Source: Oscillospiraceae bacterium (lineage in GTDB: Bacteria > Bacillota > Clostridia > Oscillospirales > CAG-272). From it: a DNA stretch of 38,268 nucleotides. Shown here in pieces: positions 7,962 through 16,207 of the stretch. The translations under genes were made by a program, and so were the position numbers. The number at the start of each line of letters is the position of its first letter. Position 1 is the stretch's first letter. The notes under the pieces are model-generated. The model was not told the origin of the DNA. It was given only the letters and a program-made list of their open reading frames with translations, and ran no database searches. The stretch lies in contig SVRH01000006.1 of NCBI GenBank assembly GCA_015064925.1, positions 1-38,268 of the forward strand, read 5' to 3'.

Positions 7962-7985
7962 CCTTCGTTGTCCTGCACCTTTCGT

Positions 7986-9359
7986 TTACAGTCTGTTTTT
8001 GCATTCCTCCAGCAGTGTTTCAAAATGCAATGCGCGGCTTGCCTTAAACAGAACCGCATCGCCCACCTGCAGATCATCTGCAACCGCCTTAGCTGCCTCG
8101 GAATATTCCTCGGGCAGCACCGTGATCGCGCGGTCGTTCATGCCTGCCATCAGCGCGCCCTCCACCAGGTCATAGGCGTGCTCACCCAGAACGAACAAGC
8201 GGTCAATTCCGTTTTCAGCCACGGCCTTCCCGACCTCAAAGTGAAGAGCGGGCGCGTGTTCACCAAGCTCTCTCATTTCGCCCAGCACCGCAACCCGTCT
8301 TTGATTGCGTGCCGCCAGCACCCGCAGTGCCGCCTTGACCGACTCAGGTCCTGCATTGTAGCAGTCCTCGATCACTGTGATACCATGATAATCATAGATC
8401 TTCTGACGCATACCGGTCTGACGGAAGCGGAGAAGTCCGCGTCTGATCTCAAATTCTCCCATGCCGTAGCAGGAGCCAACAGCATATGCCAGTGCCGCAT
8501 TGAACACGTTGTGACGTCCCTGCGTCGGGATCACGATGCTTTCCACCTTTTCTCCGCGCACAGTCAGATCAAAGGCACTTCCGTTCTCCCCTTCTCTGAC
8601 GTCGGTGATATTCATGTCGGCATAGCGATCGTTCTCCGCCACGTAATATGCATGAGAAATGCCTGCCAAGAGTGGCTCGTTTCCGTTGAGGATCACAGTC
8701 CCATCCTTGGACAGTCCCTCCAGGATCTCCAGCTTTGCCTCACAAATTGCCTCTCTGGAGCCAAGATTCCCAATGTGCATGCTGCCTATGTTGGTGATCA
8801 CCGCCACATCCGGGCGCACGATCCTTGTTAAGTAAGAAATCTCTTTTTTATGGTTCATTCCCATTTCATATACAGCTGCCTCATAGGAAGCATCTGCCGA
8901 CAGAAGGCTCATGGGAAGTCCGATATGATTGTTATGGTTTCCGTCTGTCTTATGCGTACGGAATCTTTCATTCAGTACCGCATAGATAAATTCCTTGGTA
9001 GTGGTCTTGCCCACGCTGCCGGTCACACCGACCACGTGCATGGGAAGGGTCATACGGTACGCCGCCGCAAAGGCACCGAGAGCCAACGTGCTGTCGGGTA
9101 CCAAAACCACTCTGTCCTCACACCCCTTGGGGGCACGTTCAGCCAGCACGAAGGAGGCTCCGCTTCTCAGCGCCGCTTCCACATAATCGTTTCCGTCAAA
9201 ATTTTCGCCCTTCAGTGCGATAAATAGCATCCCGGGGCGCACCTGTCTGGAATCGGTAGTGACCGACTCAAAATATTTTCCTTCCACCTCGGTGGCAATC
9301 ATACCGCCTACCGACTGAACCAACAGCGAAAGCGGTATTTTTACTGTTTGACTGGTCAT
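7986..9359 (-). CDS. murF: MurF, UDP-MurNAc-tripeptide--D-Ala-D-Ala ligase
   Basis: MurF adds D-Ala-D-Ala to the UDP-MurNAc-tripeptide, the last cytoplasmic step of the precursor. The 457-residue protein has the Mur-ligase layout: an N-terminal UDP-binding domain with DSRQVRPGMLFIALKGENFDG, a central ATPase domain with the P-loop GVTGSVGKTTTK and the NHNNHIGLP stretch typical of MurF, and a C-terminal domain with DCYNAGPESVKAAL. Its ATG overlaps the murE stop as ATGA, so translation of the two is coupled. The D-Ala-D-Ala it uses would come from Ddl, encoded at 23340-24398. Confidence 0.97.
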   Translation of the reverse strand: MTSQTVKIPLSLLVQSVGGMIATEVEGKYFESVTTDSRQVRPGMLFIALKGENFDGNDYVEAALRSGASFVLAERAPKGCEDRVVLVPDSTLALGAFAAAYRMTLPMHVVGVTGSVGKTTTKEFIYAVLNERFRTHKTDGNHNNHIGLPMSLLSADASYEAAVYEMGMNHKKEISYLTRIVRPDVAVITNIGSMHIGNLGSREAICEAKLEILEGLSKDGTVILNGNEPLLAGISHAYYVAENDRYADMNITDVREGENGSAFDLTVRGEKVESIVIPTQGRHNVFNAALAYAVGSCYGMGEFEIRRGLLRFRQTGMRQKIYDYHGITVIEDCYNAGPESVKAALRVLAARNQRRVAVLGEMRELGEHAPALHFEVGKAVAENGIDRLFVLGEHAYDLVEGALMAGMNDRAITVLPEEYSEAAKAVADDLQVGDAVLFKASRALHFETLLEECKNRL

Positions 9360-10840
9360 TGCTCGGTCTCCTTTCCGATCTTTTTATCATACGCTTCCTT
9401 GATAATTGCTTTTTCAGAGAAGGGACGTTTTCCTTCCCTTGTGATCTCATAATCCTCGTGACCTTTTCCCGCCACAAGAATAATATCGTTCTTCTGCGCC
9501 TTCATAACCGCTTGCTCGAGCGCTTCCCTTCGGTCGGAAATCACCTCGTAGGAAGCCGCACGATCAATGCCCGCCAGGATGTCCTCAATGATCTTCATGG
9601 GATCCTCAGTGCGGCTGTTGTCACTTGTGATGATCGTGTGATCTGCTTTACTTGTGGCGATTCCACCCATCACAGGGCGCTTGGTACGGTCGCGATCGCC
9701 TCCACAGCCAAATACACATACCACGCGTTGCGACGGCTCTTTGCAGTCAAGGATCGCATCCAGCACGTTTGCCAAAGCATCGGGCGTATGGGCATAGTCT
9801 ACAATGACCGTCAGATCCTCTGTGGGAAGTGCAACCTTTTCCATTCTGCCGTCCACTCCCGAAAGAGAGTTCATGGCAGCGGCGATCACCTCGGGCGAAA
9901 TACCCAGCTCCCTTGCCGCCGCAATGGCACAAAGGCTGTTCGAAAGCGAAAACTCGCCAGCAATATGGCAGACAACGGGAATACGTATTCCCTCTTCCAC
10001 GCAGTCGTAGGTACTGCCGCGAATACCCTTCATGCAGATATTTTCCGCATAGTAATCTGCCTTCTTGCTTTCCTTGGATACGTATACTCGTTTTCCATTG
10101 CTGCTACGATACATATATTCACCGTAGGGGGTATCGTAGTTGATTACAGAGCAATCCGCCATGCCAAATAAGATCGCCTTGGCAGAAGCATAGTTATCCA
10201 TGTTTTTGTGATAGTCCAAATGCTCAGGGGTCAGATTGGTAAAAATACCGATCTGCGGATGAATGCCCGCCAGCTTTTCAAAGGCAAGTGCATGGGAGGA
10301 GGCTTCCATCACAAGATAGGTGCAGCCGGCATCTCGCATCTGTGCGATGAGCGCATACAAGCGCGAGGGCAGCGGTGTTGTCATATTGCTTTCCACCGCC
10401 ACATCGCCAATATAATTGCGAATGGTACCGATCACGCCAACCTTTTCGCCTGCTTTTTCGAGGATCGCCTTAAGCATATAGGTGATACTGGTCTTACCGT
10501 TGGTACCGGTAACCGCAACCACCTTCATCCCCCCTGCAGGATCGTCATAAAAGTTTCTCCAGATAAGGGCATCCGCACGGCGGGTGCTTGGGGTCACGAT
10601 ATTGATACATCCACCGGGCAGTGCAAGGGGTTCTTCCGACAAAACGATCGCTGCCCCCTGCTCTGCTGCTTGCACGGCAAAGCTATGCCCATCGCTGTGT
10701 TCGCCGCGCAGGCATACGAACATGCAGCCACGACTGACCAGACGGCTGTCCGACACGATGTCTGTCACGGACATTTCCGCCACATCGGCAGCCCCACATC
10801 TATACGGAATATCCTTTAATAATTCATTGATCTTTTTCAT
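9356..10840 (-). CDS. murE: MurE, UDP-MurNAc-tripeptide synthetase, probably meso-DAP adding
   Basis: MurE adds the third residue of the peptide stem. From the chosen start the protein has 494 residues. It has the P-loop TGTNGKTS at about 111-118, the SSHAL stretch, and the C-terminal amino-acid-binding region. That region reads DNSRTEDP at about 407-414 and GKGHEDYE further on. Known meso-DAP enzymes have DNPR and GKGHEDY; lysine enzymes lack this Arg. The Arg and the second motif point to meso-DAP, with an unusual Pro-to-Ser change. An in-frame ATG at 10846 lies only a base from the GGGTGG ribosome site, so the ATG at 10840 with 7-base spacing is preferred. Its stop overlaps murF. Confidence 0.95.
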   Translation of the reverse strand: MKKINELLKDIPYRCGAADVAEMSVTDIVSDSRLVSRGCMFVCLRGEHSDGHSFAVQAAEQGAAIVLSEEPLALPGGCINIVTPSTRRADALIWRNFYDDPAGGMKVVAVTGTNGKTSITYMLKAILEKAGEKVGVIGTIRNYIGDVAVESNMTTPLPSRLYALIAQMRDAGCTYLVMEASSHALAFEKLAGIHPQIGIFTNLTPEHLDYHKNMDNYASAKAILFGMADCSVINYDTPYGEYMYRSSNGKRVYVSKESKKADYYAENICMKGIRGSTYDCVEEGIRIPVVCHIAGEFSLSNSLCAIAAARELGISPEVIAAAMNSLSGVDGRMEKVALPTEDLTVIVDYAHTPDALANVLDAILDCKEPSQRVVCVFGCGGDRDRTKRPVMGGIATSKADHTIITSDNSRTEDPMKIIEDILAGIDRAASYEVISDRREALEQAVMKAQKNDIILVAGKGHEDYEITREGKRPFSEKAIIKEAYDKKIGKETEQ

Positions 10841-10915
10841 ATCCATACCACCCGTAAAAAGAATATACAGTCTTACCCAGTATATCTCCTATCCTGCAAA
10901 AACCCTGTCGAAACG

Positions 10916-13207
10916 TTACCGATTTCGATTATCAATATGTCCTTGATCCTCCACGTTCGGATGCGTGCAGTTGATCAGAATGACCGTTCCATACGGCAGC
11001 TTTTCTCCCAAGCCCGTTTGGGTATCTACAATCGGCACGGAGCCTGCCTGGGAATTCAGATTGCCTTGAATGTTCACATTAAAGCCGGCAGCCAGCAGCT
11101 TTGCCACCGCATTGGTCACCGTGTTGCCGAGCACGTTTGGAACCTCGACCTCACCGTAATCATAATCGGGGATCTCAACGCTTCCCTCCTCATAAGTGTA
11201 CAAAAGCACCTTGCCGTAGTTTTTGCTCATCTGAGAACCACCCTCGGGGAACTGCGACAACACCTTGTTGCCATTTCCCACGATCTCAACGGTCACTCCC
11301 AGGTTTTCCAGTCCCTGCTTTGCAACGTCTACGTTCTTATACACAAAGCTGGGCAGTGTCACCACCAGCTGCGCCATTTCTTCTTCGGAATAATGTCTTT
11401 CCTCACCTAGATACGAAAGAGTTTGCTCCATGACCTTACCAACGTAGGGTGCGGCTACCGTACCACCCGATTTCTTTTCGCAACCGGGCTCATCCACGAT
11501 GATCAGAACCGCGATCTTGGCATCCTCAGTAGGACCAAATGCCACCGTTGAACCGATACGCAGTGTTTCATCCTCTGCGTCTCTCTTTTCGGAGGTACCT
11601 GTCTTGGCAGCGATGGAATAGCCGGGAATGTAGGCATTTTTCGCCACGCCGCTGATCGTACCCTCTGCCAGGATCTTTGTTAGCTCGCTGCACACGCTGC
11701 TGTTCAGGATCTGACGCTTTTCGGTCTGATCCTCAAAGGATACAACCTCATTTCCATCACTATCTACCAACGCCTTGACGATGTGAGGCTTGATCACGTG
11801 TCCGCCATTGGCAACCGTGGAGATTGCGGTGATCTGCTGGATCACCGTTGTTTTAAAGGTCTGTCCGAAGGAAGAGGTGGCAAGCTCCACCGCATTGAAG
11901 CGATCCTTGGCATGATTGATGCCCGCCGCTTCGCCCGGCAGATCGATGCCGGTCTTTTCGGTATACCCAAAATCAACGAAATAACGCCAGAACGTATCGG
12001 TACCAAGCTTCGCCGCAACCATCATCATGGTCGGGTTACAGGACTGCTGCAGCTGGTACGCAAATGGATGCGAGCCATGGCCGCCTGTCTTATGACAGTG
12101 GATCGTGGTTCCCGCCACGTTCAGCTCGCCTGTACAGTTGTATCCCTTTTCATCGATCACGTTTTCCTGCATACCCATGGCTGCCGTGATGATCTTGAAG
12201 GTAGAGCCGGGCTCATAGGTATCGGTAATGGTCTTGTTCTTCCACATGGAGTAGACCTGCTCCCAAAAATACTCGTTGTATTCCTTTGTTCCCTTTTCAT
12301 ATTCGCAGTTTGCCAGCTTCTCGGCGTATTCGCCCACCAGCGTATAAGGATCATTCAGGTCAAAGGTCGGGTACACACCCATGGCAAGCACACCGCCTGT
12401 GTTCACATCCATGACCACACCGCAAACCTGATTGCCTGCCATGCTTTTGTAATACGTTTCCTTCAACTGGTTTTCAAGAATCCCCTGAATGGTCACATCC
12501 AGCGTTGTGACCACACTCAGCCCGTCCTCTGCATCGATATAGCTTTCGTAACGGGTGGGCATATTCTCGCTCATGGCGTTTTTAGCGCTGATGTACAGAC
12601 CGTCGGTACCCGACATCTGTTCATTGTACTGCAGCTCCAGACCAAACAAACCTCCGTCGGTTCCCATGACGCCAATGCACTGCGCCGCCAAGCTTTTGTA
12701 GGGATAGTAGCGTGTGGTGGTCTGCTCTAAATGGATCTGCTTATTGTAGCCGTAATCCTCGATGAACTGACGTACCTGATCGGCAATGCCTTTTTCCACA
12801 TTCTTTGCGATCGTCTCGTCCTTGCGGTTCTTTTTCTGCGTCTTATTGTAGATCGTTTCGTAATCCAGCTTCAGGATCTTTGACAAGTGATTTGAGATTA
12901 CCTGCGCATCCTCGGTATCCTTGTAGTCCTTTTCCCCCTTTTCGGTTGCCTTGTCTATGTCGTAGGGAGAAATGAATATTCTGTATGTTGTAGAGTTTGC
13001 CGCAAGCTGCAGCATATTGCGGTCATAAATCGTGCCTCTTTGTGCCTTGATCACCGTTTTCTGTATCAAATTGTCCAGCACGTAATTTCGGTATTCATCT
13101 CCCTTGACCACCTGCAAATAAAACAGTCTGCCGCAAAGGCCAAGGCTGACGGCTGCAAACAATGCAAGAACGAGCAAAGTTCTTCCCATCAAACGCGTTC
13201 TTTTCAT
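10916..13207 (-). CDS. pbpB: Class B penicillin-binding protein with two PASTA domains (PBP2B/SpoVD type)
   Basis: This is the septal transpeptidase that crosslinks peptidoglycan made by FtsW. From the ATG at 13207, supported by GGAG six bases upstream, it has 763 residues. The order is: short basic cytoplasmic end, membrane helix about 7-29, dimerisation domain with the conserved AQRGTIYDRN, and a transpeptidase domain with the active-site Ser335 in STFK, SCN at 389-391 and KTG at 535-537. Two PASTA domains follow at about 618-673 and 687-748. The domain plan matches PBP2B/SpoVD of Bacillota; only one such gene is here, so division versus sporulation use cannot be separated. It lies 95 bases after the FtsL-like gene, in the usual dcw place. 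Confidence 0.93.
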   Translation of the reverse strand: MKRTRLMGRTLLVLALFAAVSLGLCGRLFYLQVVKGDEYRNYVLDNLIQKTVIKAQRGTIYDRNMLQLAANSTTYRIFISPYDIDKATEKGEKDYKDTEDAQVISNHLSKILKLDYETIYNKTQKKNRKDETIAKNVEKGIADQVRQFIEDYGYNKQIHLEQTTTRYYPYKSLAAQCIGVMGTDGGLFGLELQYNEQMSGTDGLYISAKNAMSENMPTRYESYIDAEDGLSVVTTLDVTIQGILENQLKETYYKSMAGNQVCGVVMDVNTGGVLAMGVYPTFDLNDPYTLVGEYAEKLANCEYEKGTKEYNEYFWEQVYSMWKNKTITDTYEPGSTFKIITAAMGMQENVIDEKGYNCTGELNVAGTTIHCHKTGGHGSHPFAYQLQQSCNPTMMMVAAKLGTDTFWRYFVDFGYTEKTGIDLPGEAAGINHAKDRFNAVELATSSFGQTFKTTVIQQITAISTVANGGHVIKPHIVKALVDSDGNEVVSFEDQTEKRQILNSSVCSELTKILAEGTISGVAKNAYIPGYSIAAKTGTSEKRDAEDETLRIGSTVAFGPTEDAKIAVLIIVDEPGCEKKSGGTVAAPYVGKVMEQTLSYLGEERHYSEEEMAQLVVTLPSFVYKNVDVAKQGLENLGVTVEIVGNGNKVLSQFPEGGSQMSKNYGKVLLYTYEEGSVEIPDYDYGEVEVPNVLGNTVTNAVAKLLAAGFNVNIQGNLNSQAGSVPIVDTQTGLGEKLPYGTVILINCTHPNVEDQGHIDNRNR

Positions 13208-13302
13208 TTCAATCTCCATTCTGATACGACAGTTCCATTGAACCAAAATTGAGAGTATCCCCATAAACCTGGTTATACCCTCCAATTTTGCATACTAAAT
13301 GT

Positions 13303-13998
13303 TTATTCTATACCGAAAAAAATATTCCGATACTCTTTAAAATTGCGGTACAACGCGTTCATCACCGTCGCTACCATTCCCTCGTCCTGCTCCTGCACCT
13401 CATAGTGCTCGGCAGTTTCGTCCTTCTCGGTTACGATCTCCACCTTCTGCAGATCGTCCTCCTTTACAAGGCCAAGTCCCTCCAGATCAAGACCTGTCAG
13501 ATCGTTCTTCTTTTCCAGCTCCACAGTCAGCTCCTGTTCGGTTCTGCCAAGCTTGGTGATTTGATTCTGCATATCGGCAATATCACGGGTGTACTCGTTG
13601 ATCTTTACGAAATTGATCATCATGAACATTACAAGCACCGTACAAAGGATAGAAAAAACAATAGTCGCAAGGGGCATAGGCTCCTTGATGCGGCTCTTCT
13701 TGGTGGGGATCCAACCGTTTTTCTTCTGCTTCTTTCCATCGTCCTTCACTTGCGGCAGGTTGCCCAAGGTGAAGCCGTTGCCCTGCTCCTCGGTCAGCTG
13801 ACGGATAGGCTGGCGCTGCACTCTGTTTGCGGACGCAGCAGCTCCCTGCGCATTGGAAGCAGCATTTGCCCTCTGTGCATCTCCGGGACGGCGCAGCGGT
13901 GCGCGGGAGGGTCTTTGAGCATTCCCCTGAGCACCGGGCGTTTTCATTGTATTATTCTTAGACGTCCCGTTCTCAAGCGGTCTTCTCGATGTTTCCAT
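13303..13998 (-). CDS. ftsL: FtsL-like division protein with long cationic N-terminal tail
   Basis: The 231-residue protein sits between rsmH and the septal PBP gene, exactly where ftsL lies in Gram-positive dcw clusters. It has one membrane helix at about 109-131 followed by a coiled coil with heptad-like spacing (about 132-165), the FtsL/DivIC plan. The C-terminal 65 residues are acidic and then end in an aromatic stretch. Unusual is the 108-residue cytoplasmic tail, rich in Ala, Arg, Gln, Asn and Pro, with QRPSRAP at 28-34, which closely matches QRPSRPA in the tail of FtsW. The ribosome site GGGAGG supports the start. FtsL sequences diverge strongly, so the name rests on topology and position. 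Confidence 0.8.
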   Translation of the reverse strand: METSRRPLENGTSKNNTMKTPGAQGNAQRPSRAPLRRPGDAQRANAASNAQGAAASANRVQRQPIRQLTEEQGNGFTLGNLPQVKDDGKKQKKNGWIPTKKSRIKEPMPLATIVFSILCTVLVMFMMINFVKINEYTRDIADMQNQITKLGRTEQELTVELEKKNDLTGLDLEGLGLVKEDDLQKVEIVTEKDETAEHYEVQEQDEGMVATVMNALYRNFKEYRNIFFGIE

Positions 13999-14040
13999 GT
14001 TTTCCTCCCATTTTTTACACTTCTATACTTTAATCAGGAA

Positions 14041-14982
14041 TTATAGCTTTTCTGCTACACGCAATCTGGCACTGCGCGAGCGGGGATTTTCTTCCAGCTC
14101 CGTTTCCGAAGGAGCCAGACTTTTAAAAGGCAGCCGCACGATCGATTTCTTTCCGCATACGCAAACCGGGAAATCGGGGGGGCAGGTGCAGGCACCGCAC
14201 AACGATGCAAAGGTCTGCTTGGTGATACGATCCTCCAGCGAATGGAAGGTGATCACCGCCAGTCTTCCACCCGGCTTCAGTACCGAAACCAGATCCCGCA
14301 GAGTGGGCTCGATTGCCGACAACTCTCCGTTGACCTCGATCCGAATGGCTTGAAAGGATCGTTTTGCAGGATGATGTCCACCAACCTTTGCCTTGGCGGG
14401 CAGGGCATTTTTGATAAGCTCCGAAAGCTCTATGGTGCTTTCGATCGGTTTTATGTCTCTTTGCCGCACGATCGCAGAAGCAATCTTGGGGGCAAATTTT
14501 TCTTCTCCGTAAGTAAAGAGTATCTTTTTCAGCTCTGCCTCGCTGTATCCGTTGATCACATCATAGGCGGTCAGCGTCTGCTGTCTGTCCATACGCATAT
14601 CCAGCGGTGCGTCCTGCATATAGGAAAAGCCCCGTTCTGCCGTATCCAGCTGATAAGAGGAAACGCCAAGATCAATCAGCGCTCCGTCAATGCTGTCAAT
14701 ACCCAGATTTTTCAGCACGGCTGCCACCTCGGTAAAGTTGCTCTTCACCATGGTCACCCGATCCGCAAAGGGCGTTAGCCGCTTTCCGGCGGCGCGAATG
14801 GCATCGTCATCGCGGTCAATGGCAATCAGTCTGCCATTTTCGTTCAGTGAGGAGGCGATCTCAAAGCTGTGTCCGCCGCCGCCTGCCGTACAGTCGACGT
14901 AGATCCCGTCCGGACGGATGGCAAGCGACTCGATCACTTCTTTTTTCAATACAGAATAGTGTGAGAATACCGTTGTTTCCAT
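14041..14982 (-). CDS. rsmH: RsmH, 16S rRNA (cytosine-1402 N4) methyltransferase
   Basis: RsmH (MraW) methylates N4 of C1402 in the 16S rRNA decoding centre using S-adenosylmethionine. The 313-residue product starts METTVFSHYSVLKKEVIESL and has the SAM-binding motif DCTAGGGGHS at about 30-39. It also has ALIDLGVSSYQLD, the RGFSYMQDAPLDMRMD stretch and the end motif NPRSRSARLRV. These are all diagnostic. The ribosome site AGAGGACTGG precedes the ATG. It follows mraZ by 11 bases and is followed by ftsL after 42, in the canonical order. Confidence 0.98.
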   Translation of the reverse strand: METTVFSHYSVLKKEVIESLAIRPDGIYVDCTAGGGGHSFEIASSLNENGRLIAIDRDDDAIRAAGKRLTPFADRVTMVKSNFTEVAAVLKNLGIDSIDGALIDLGVSSYQLDTAERGFSYMQDAPLDMRMDRQQTLTAYDVINGYSEAELKKILFTYGEEKFAPKIASAIVRQRDIKPIESTIELSELIKNALPAKAKVGGHHPAKRSFQAIRIEVNGELSAIEPTLRDLVSVLKPGGRLAVITFHSLEDRITKQTFASLCGACTCPPDFPVCVCGKKSIVRLPFKSLAPSETELEENPRSRSARLRVAEKL

Positions 14983-14993
14983 TTCCAGTCCTC

Positions 14994-15413
14994 TCAGAAG
15001 CCAAGTTCGATCAGCTTGTTGGCTATGTCATCCACCTGCATGGACTCCATTTCGGTTCCGTACTTCTCTTCGCTCCAGATCTCAGCCACGTTGCCCATAC
15101 CGATGAGCTTAACGTTCTTGCCGAGACCTGCGTATTCTCGCAGCTCAGGGGCGATAAGCACTCTTCCCTGACTGTCAATGGGTGTTTCCACCGCAGAGGC
15201 GAACAAAAAGCGCTTGATCCGTCTTGCCTCGGTTTGGGGAAGTCCGTCGAGCTTGGCATAGAATTCCTCCCATGCCTTGATAGGATATACCGTGATGCAG
15301 GGATCTATACCCTTTACAAGATACACCGTATCTCCAAATTCATATCGCATTTTAGAGGGCAAGAACATTCTTCCCTTGGCGTCTATGCCATGATTATGCG
15401 TTCCGATCAGCAT
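14994..15413 (-). CDS. mraZ: MraZ transcriptional regulator
   Basis: MraZ is a DNA-binding protein with a double AbrB-like fold that binds repeats ahead of its own operon. The 139-residue protein holds the two family motifs, DAKGRMFLPSKMR near the N-terminus and DSQGRVLIAPELR in the second half. Length is normal. A strong AAGGAGG site sits before the ATG. It is the first gene of the dcw operon, 11 bases before rsmH. Four 10-bp repeats resembling known MraZ sites lie between its promoter and its start codon, so it most likely represses the whole cluster. Confidence 0.97.
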   Translation of the reverse strand: MLIGTHNHGIDAKGRMFLPSKMRYEFGDTVYLVKGIDPCITVYPIKAWEEFYAKLDGLPQTEARRIKRFLFASAVETPIDSQGRVLIAPELREYAGLGKNVKLIGMGNVAEIWSEEKYGTEMESMQVDDIANKLIELGF

Positions 15414-15439
15414 CTCGGTACCTCCTTTCCGCGAATTTT

Positions 15440-15479
15440 GCTTTCATTTTGCTCCACTTCGCTACACTTTGCTCCACTT
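15440..15479 (-). promoter_or_regulatory. MraZ boxes: four 10-bp direct repeats
   Basis: Read on the minus strand these are AAGTGGAGCA (15470-15479), AAGTGTAGCG (15460-15469), AAGTGGAGCA (15450-15459) and a weaker AAATGAAAGC (15440-15449), with a strict 10-bp period. MraZ of other bacteria is known to bind tandem boxes with a GTGG or AAGTG core. They start 6 bases after the -10 box, covering the transcription start, which fits autorepression. Confidence 0.85.
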
Positions 15480-15485
15480 GACTGT

Positions 15486-15514
15486 ATTATAGAATATCAT
15501 TTTTCGTTTTTCAA
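15486..15514 (-). promoter_or_regulatory. Promoter of the dcw operon (PmraZ)
   Basis: TTGAAA (15509-15514) and a perfect TATAAT (15486-15491) are 17 bases apart on the minus strand. No other comparable promoter is seen in the cluster except a weak one before ftsZ, so this one probably drives mraZ through ftsQ or ftsZ. Confidence 0.85.
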
Positions 15515-15545
15515 GACGATTTTTTCTCAATTGGCACCGATTCGT

Positions 15546-15590
15546 AAAAAAAAAAGACAAAAGCTTGCCATGAAAAAACAAGCTTTTGTC
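15546..15590 (-). terminator. Intrinsic terminator of uvrC-rsmD-coaD
   Basis: GACAAAAGCTTG (15556-15567) and CAAGCTTTTGTC (15579-15590) make a perfect 12-bp stem. On the minus strand it is followed by ten U residues. It lies about 95 bases after the coaD stop and insulates coaD from the dcw promoter. The bases between hold nothing I recognise. Confidence 0.93.
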
Positions 15591-15684
15591 AATGTCGAAT
15601 CTACGACAGAACATTTGTTTATTATGATCATTTATATACAATAATGTCATATTATGGAATTTGCAAAAGGAGTGATAAATCCGT

Positions 15685-16164
15685 CTATAATCGCTGTAAT
15701 AACATGTTTAAAAACGGTTCTTCCACGCCTTGCGGCAACAGATCTCCCACGCTTTCGCCCGCAATCAACCTTTCTTTCAAAAAAGATGAGCTGACCTGAC
15801 GAAATGCATCGGATGCCGCCAAAAGCAGGGTTTTTACGCCGCTGTGGGTGTAGTTGTACTCTGCTGACAGATGCTCGAACGCCATATCCTTTTCATCTCG
15901 CACACCGCGCACGATCACATCGATCCCGTGTTCGCGACAAAAGTCACAAACCATGCCCGAATCTCCTGTCACCCTTACGTTTGTATAAGGCAGACAGGCG
16001 ATGTGCAGCAGCTCGGTTTTTTCCGAGAGCGACAGCAGATATTCCTTCTGTGGATTTACGAACACAGCTGCCGTCACTTTGTCAAATACCTTGGCAACCC
16101 GTGCAATCACGTCCATATGCCCCACTGTAACGGGATCGAAGCTACCCGTGACCAGCGCGTGCAT
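15685..16164 (-). CDS. coaD: Phosphopantetheine adenylyltransferase
   Basis: CoaD transfers AMP from ATP to 4'-phosphopantetheine, giving dephospho-CoA. The 159-residue product has the nucleotidyltransferase motif TGSFDPVTVGHMD at the N-terminus, NPQKEYLLS, RGVRDEKDMAFE, and the SSSFLKE stretch corresponding to the ISST motif. The length matches the family. The open frame extends about 54 codons upstream into rsmD, but homologous proteins start just before GSFDP, and an AAGGG lies two to three bases before this ATG. It is the last gene of the unit, 43 bases after rsmD, and the pairing of rsmD with coaD is common in bacteria. Confidence 0.96.
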   Translation of the reverse strand: MHALVTGSFDPVTVGHMDVIARVAKVFDKVTAAVFVNPQKEYLLSLSEKTELLHIACLPYTNVRVTGDSGMVCDFCREHGIDVIVRGVRDEKDMAFEHLSAEYNYTHSGVKTLLLAASDAFRQVSSSFLKERLIAGESVGDLLPQGVEEPFLNMLLQRL

Positions 16165-16207
16165 ATCCCTTCTGCACTGTTCAGGCTCGATCAGATACGG
16201 TCTGCTT

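Noticed and set aside
7599..8831. Plus-strand open frame of 410 codons opposite mraY and murF
   Set aside because: It lies across two well-identified genes, has no ribosome site and gives Cys/His/Gln-rich nonsense sequence.
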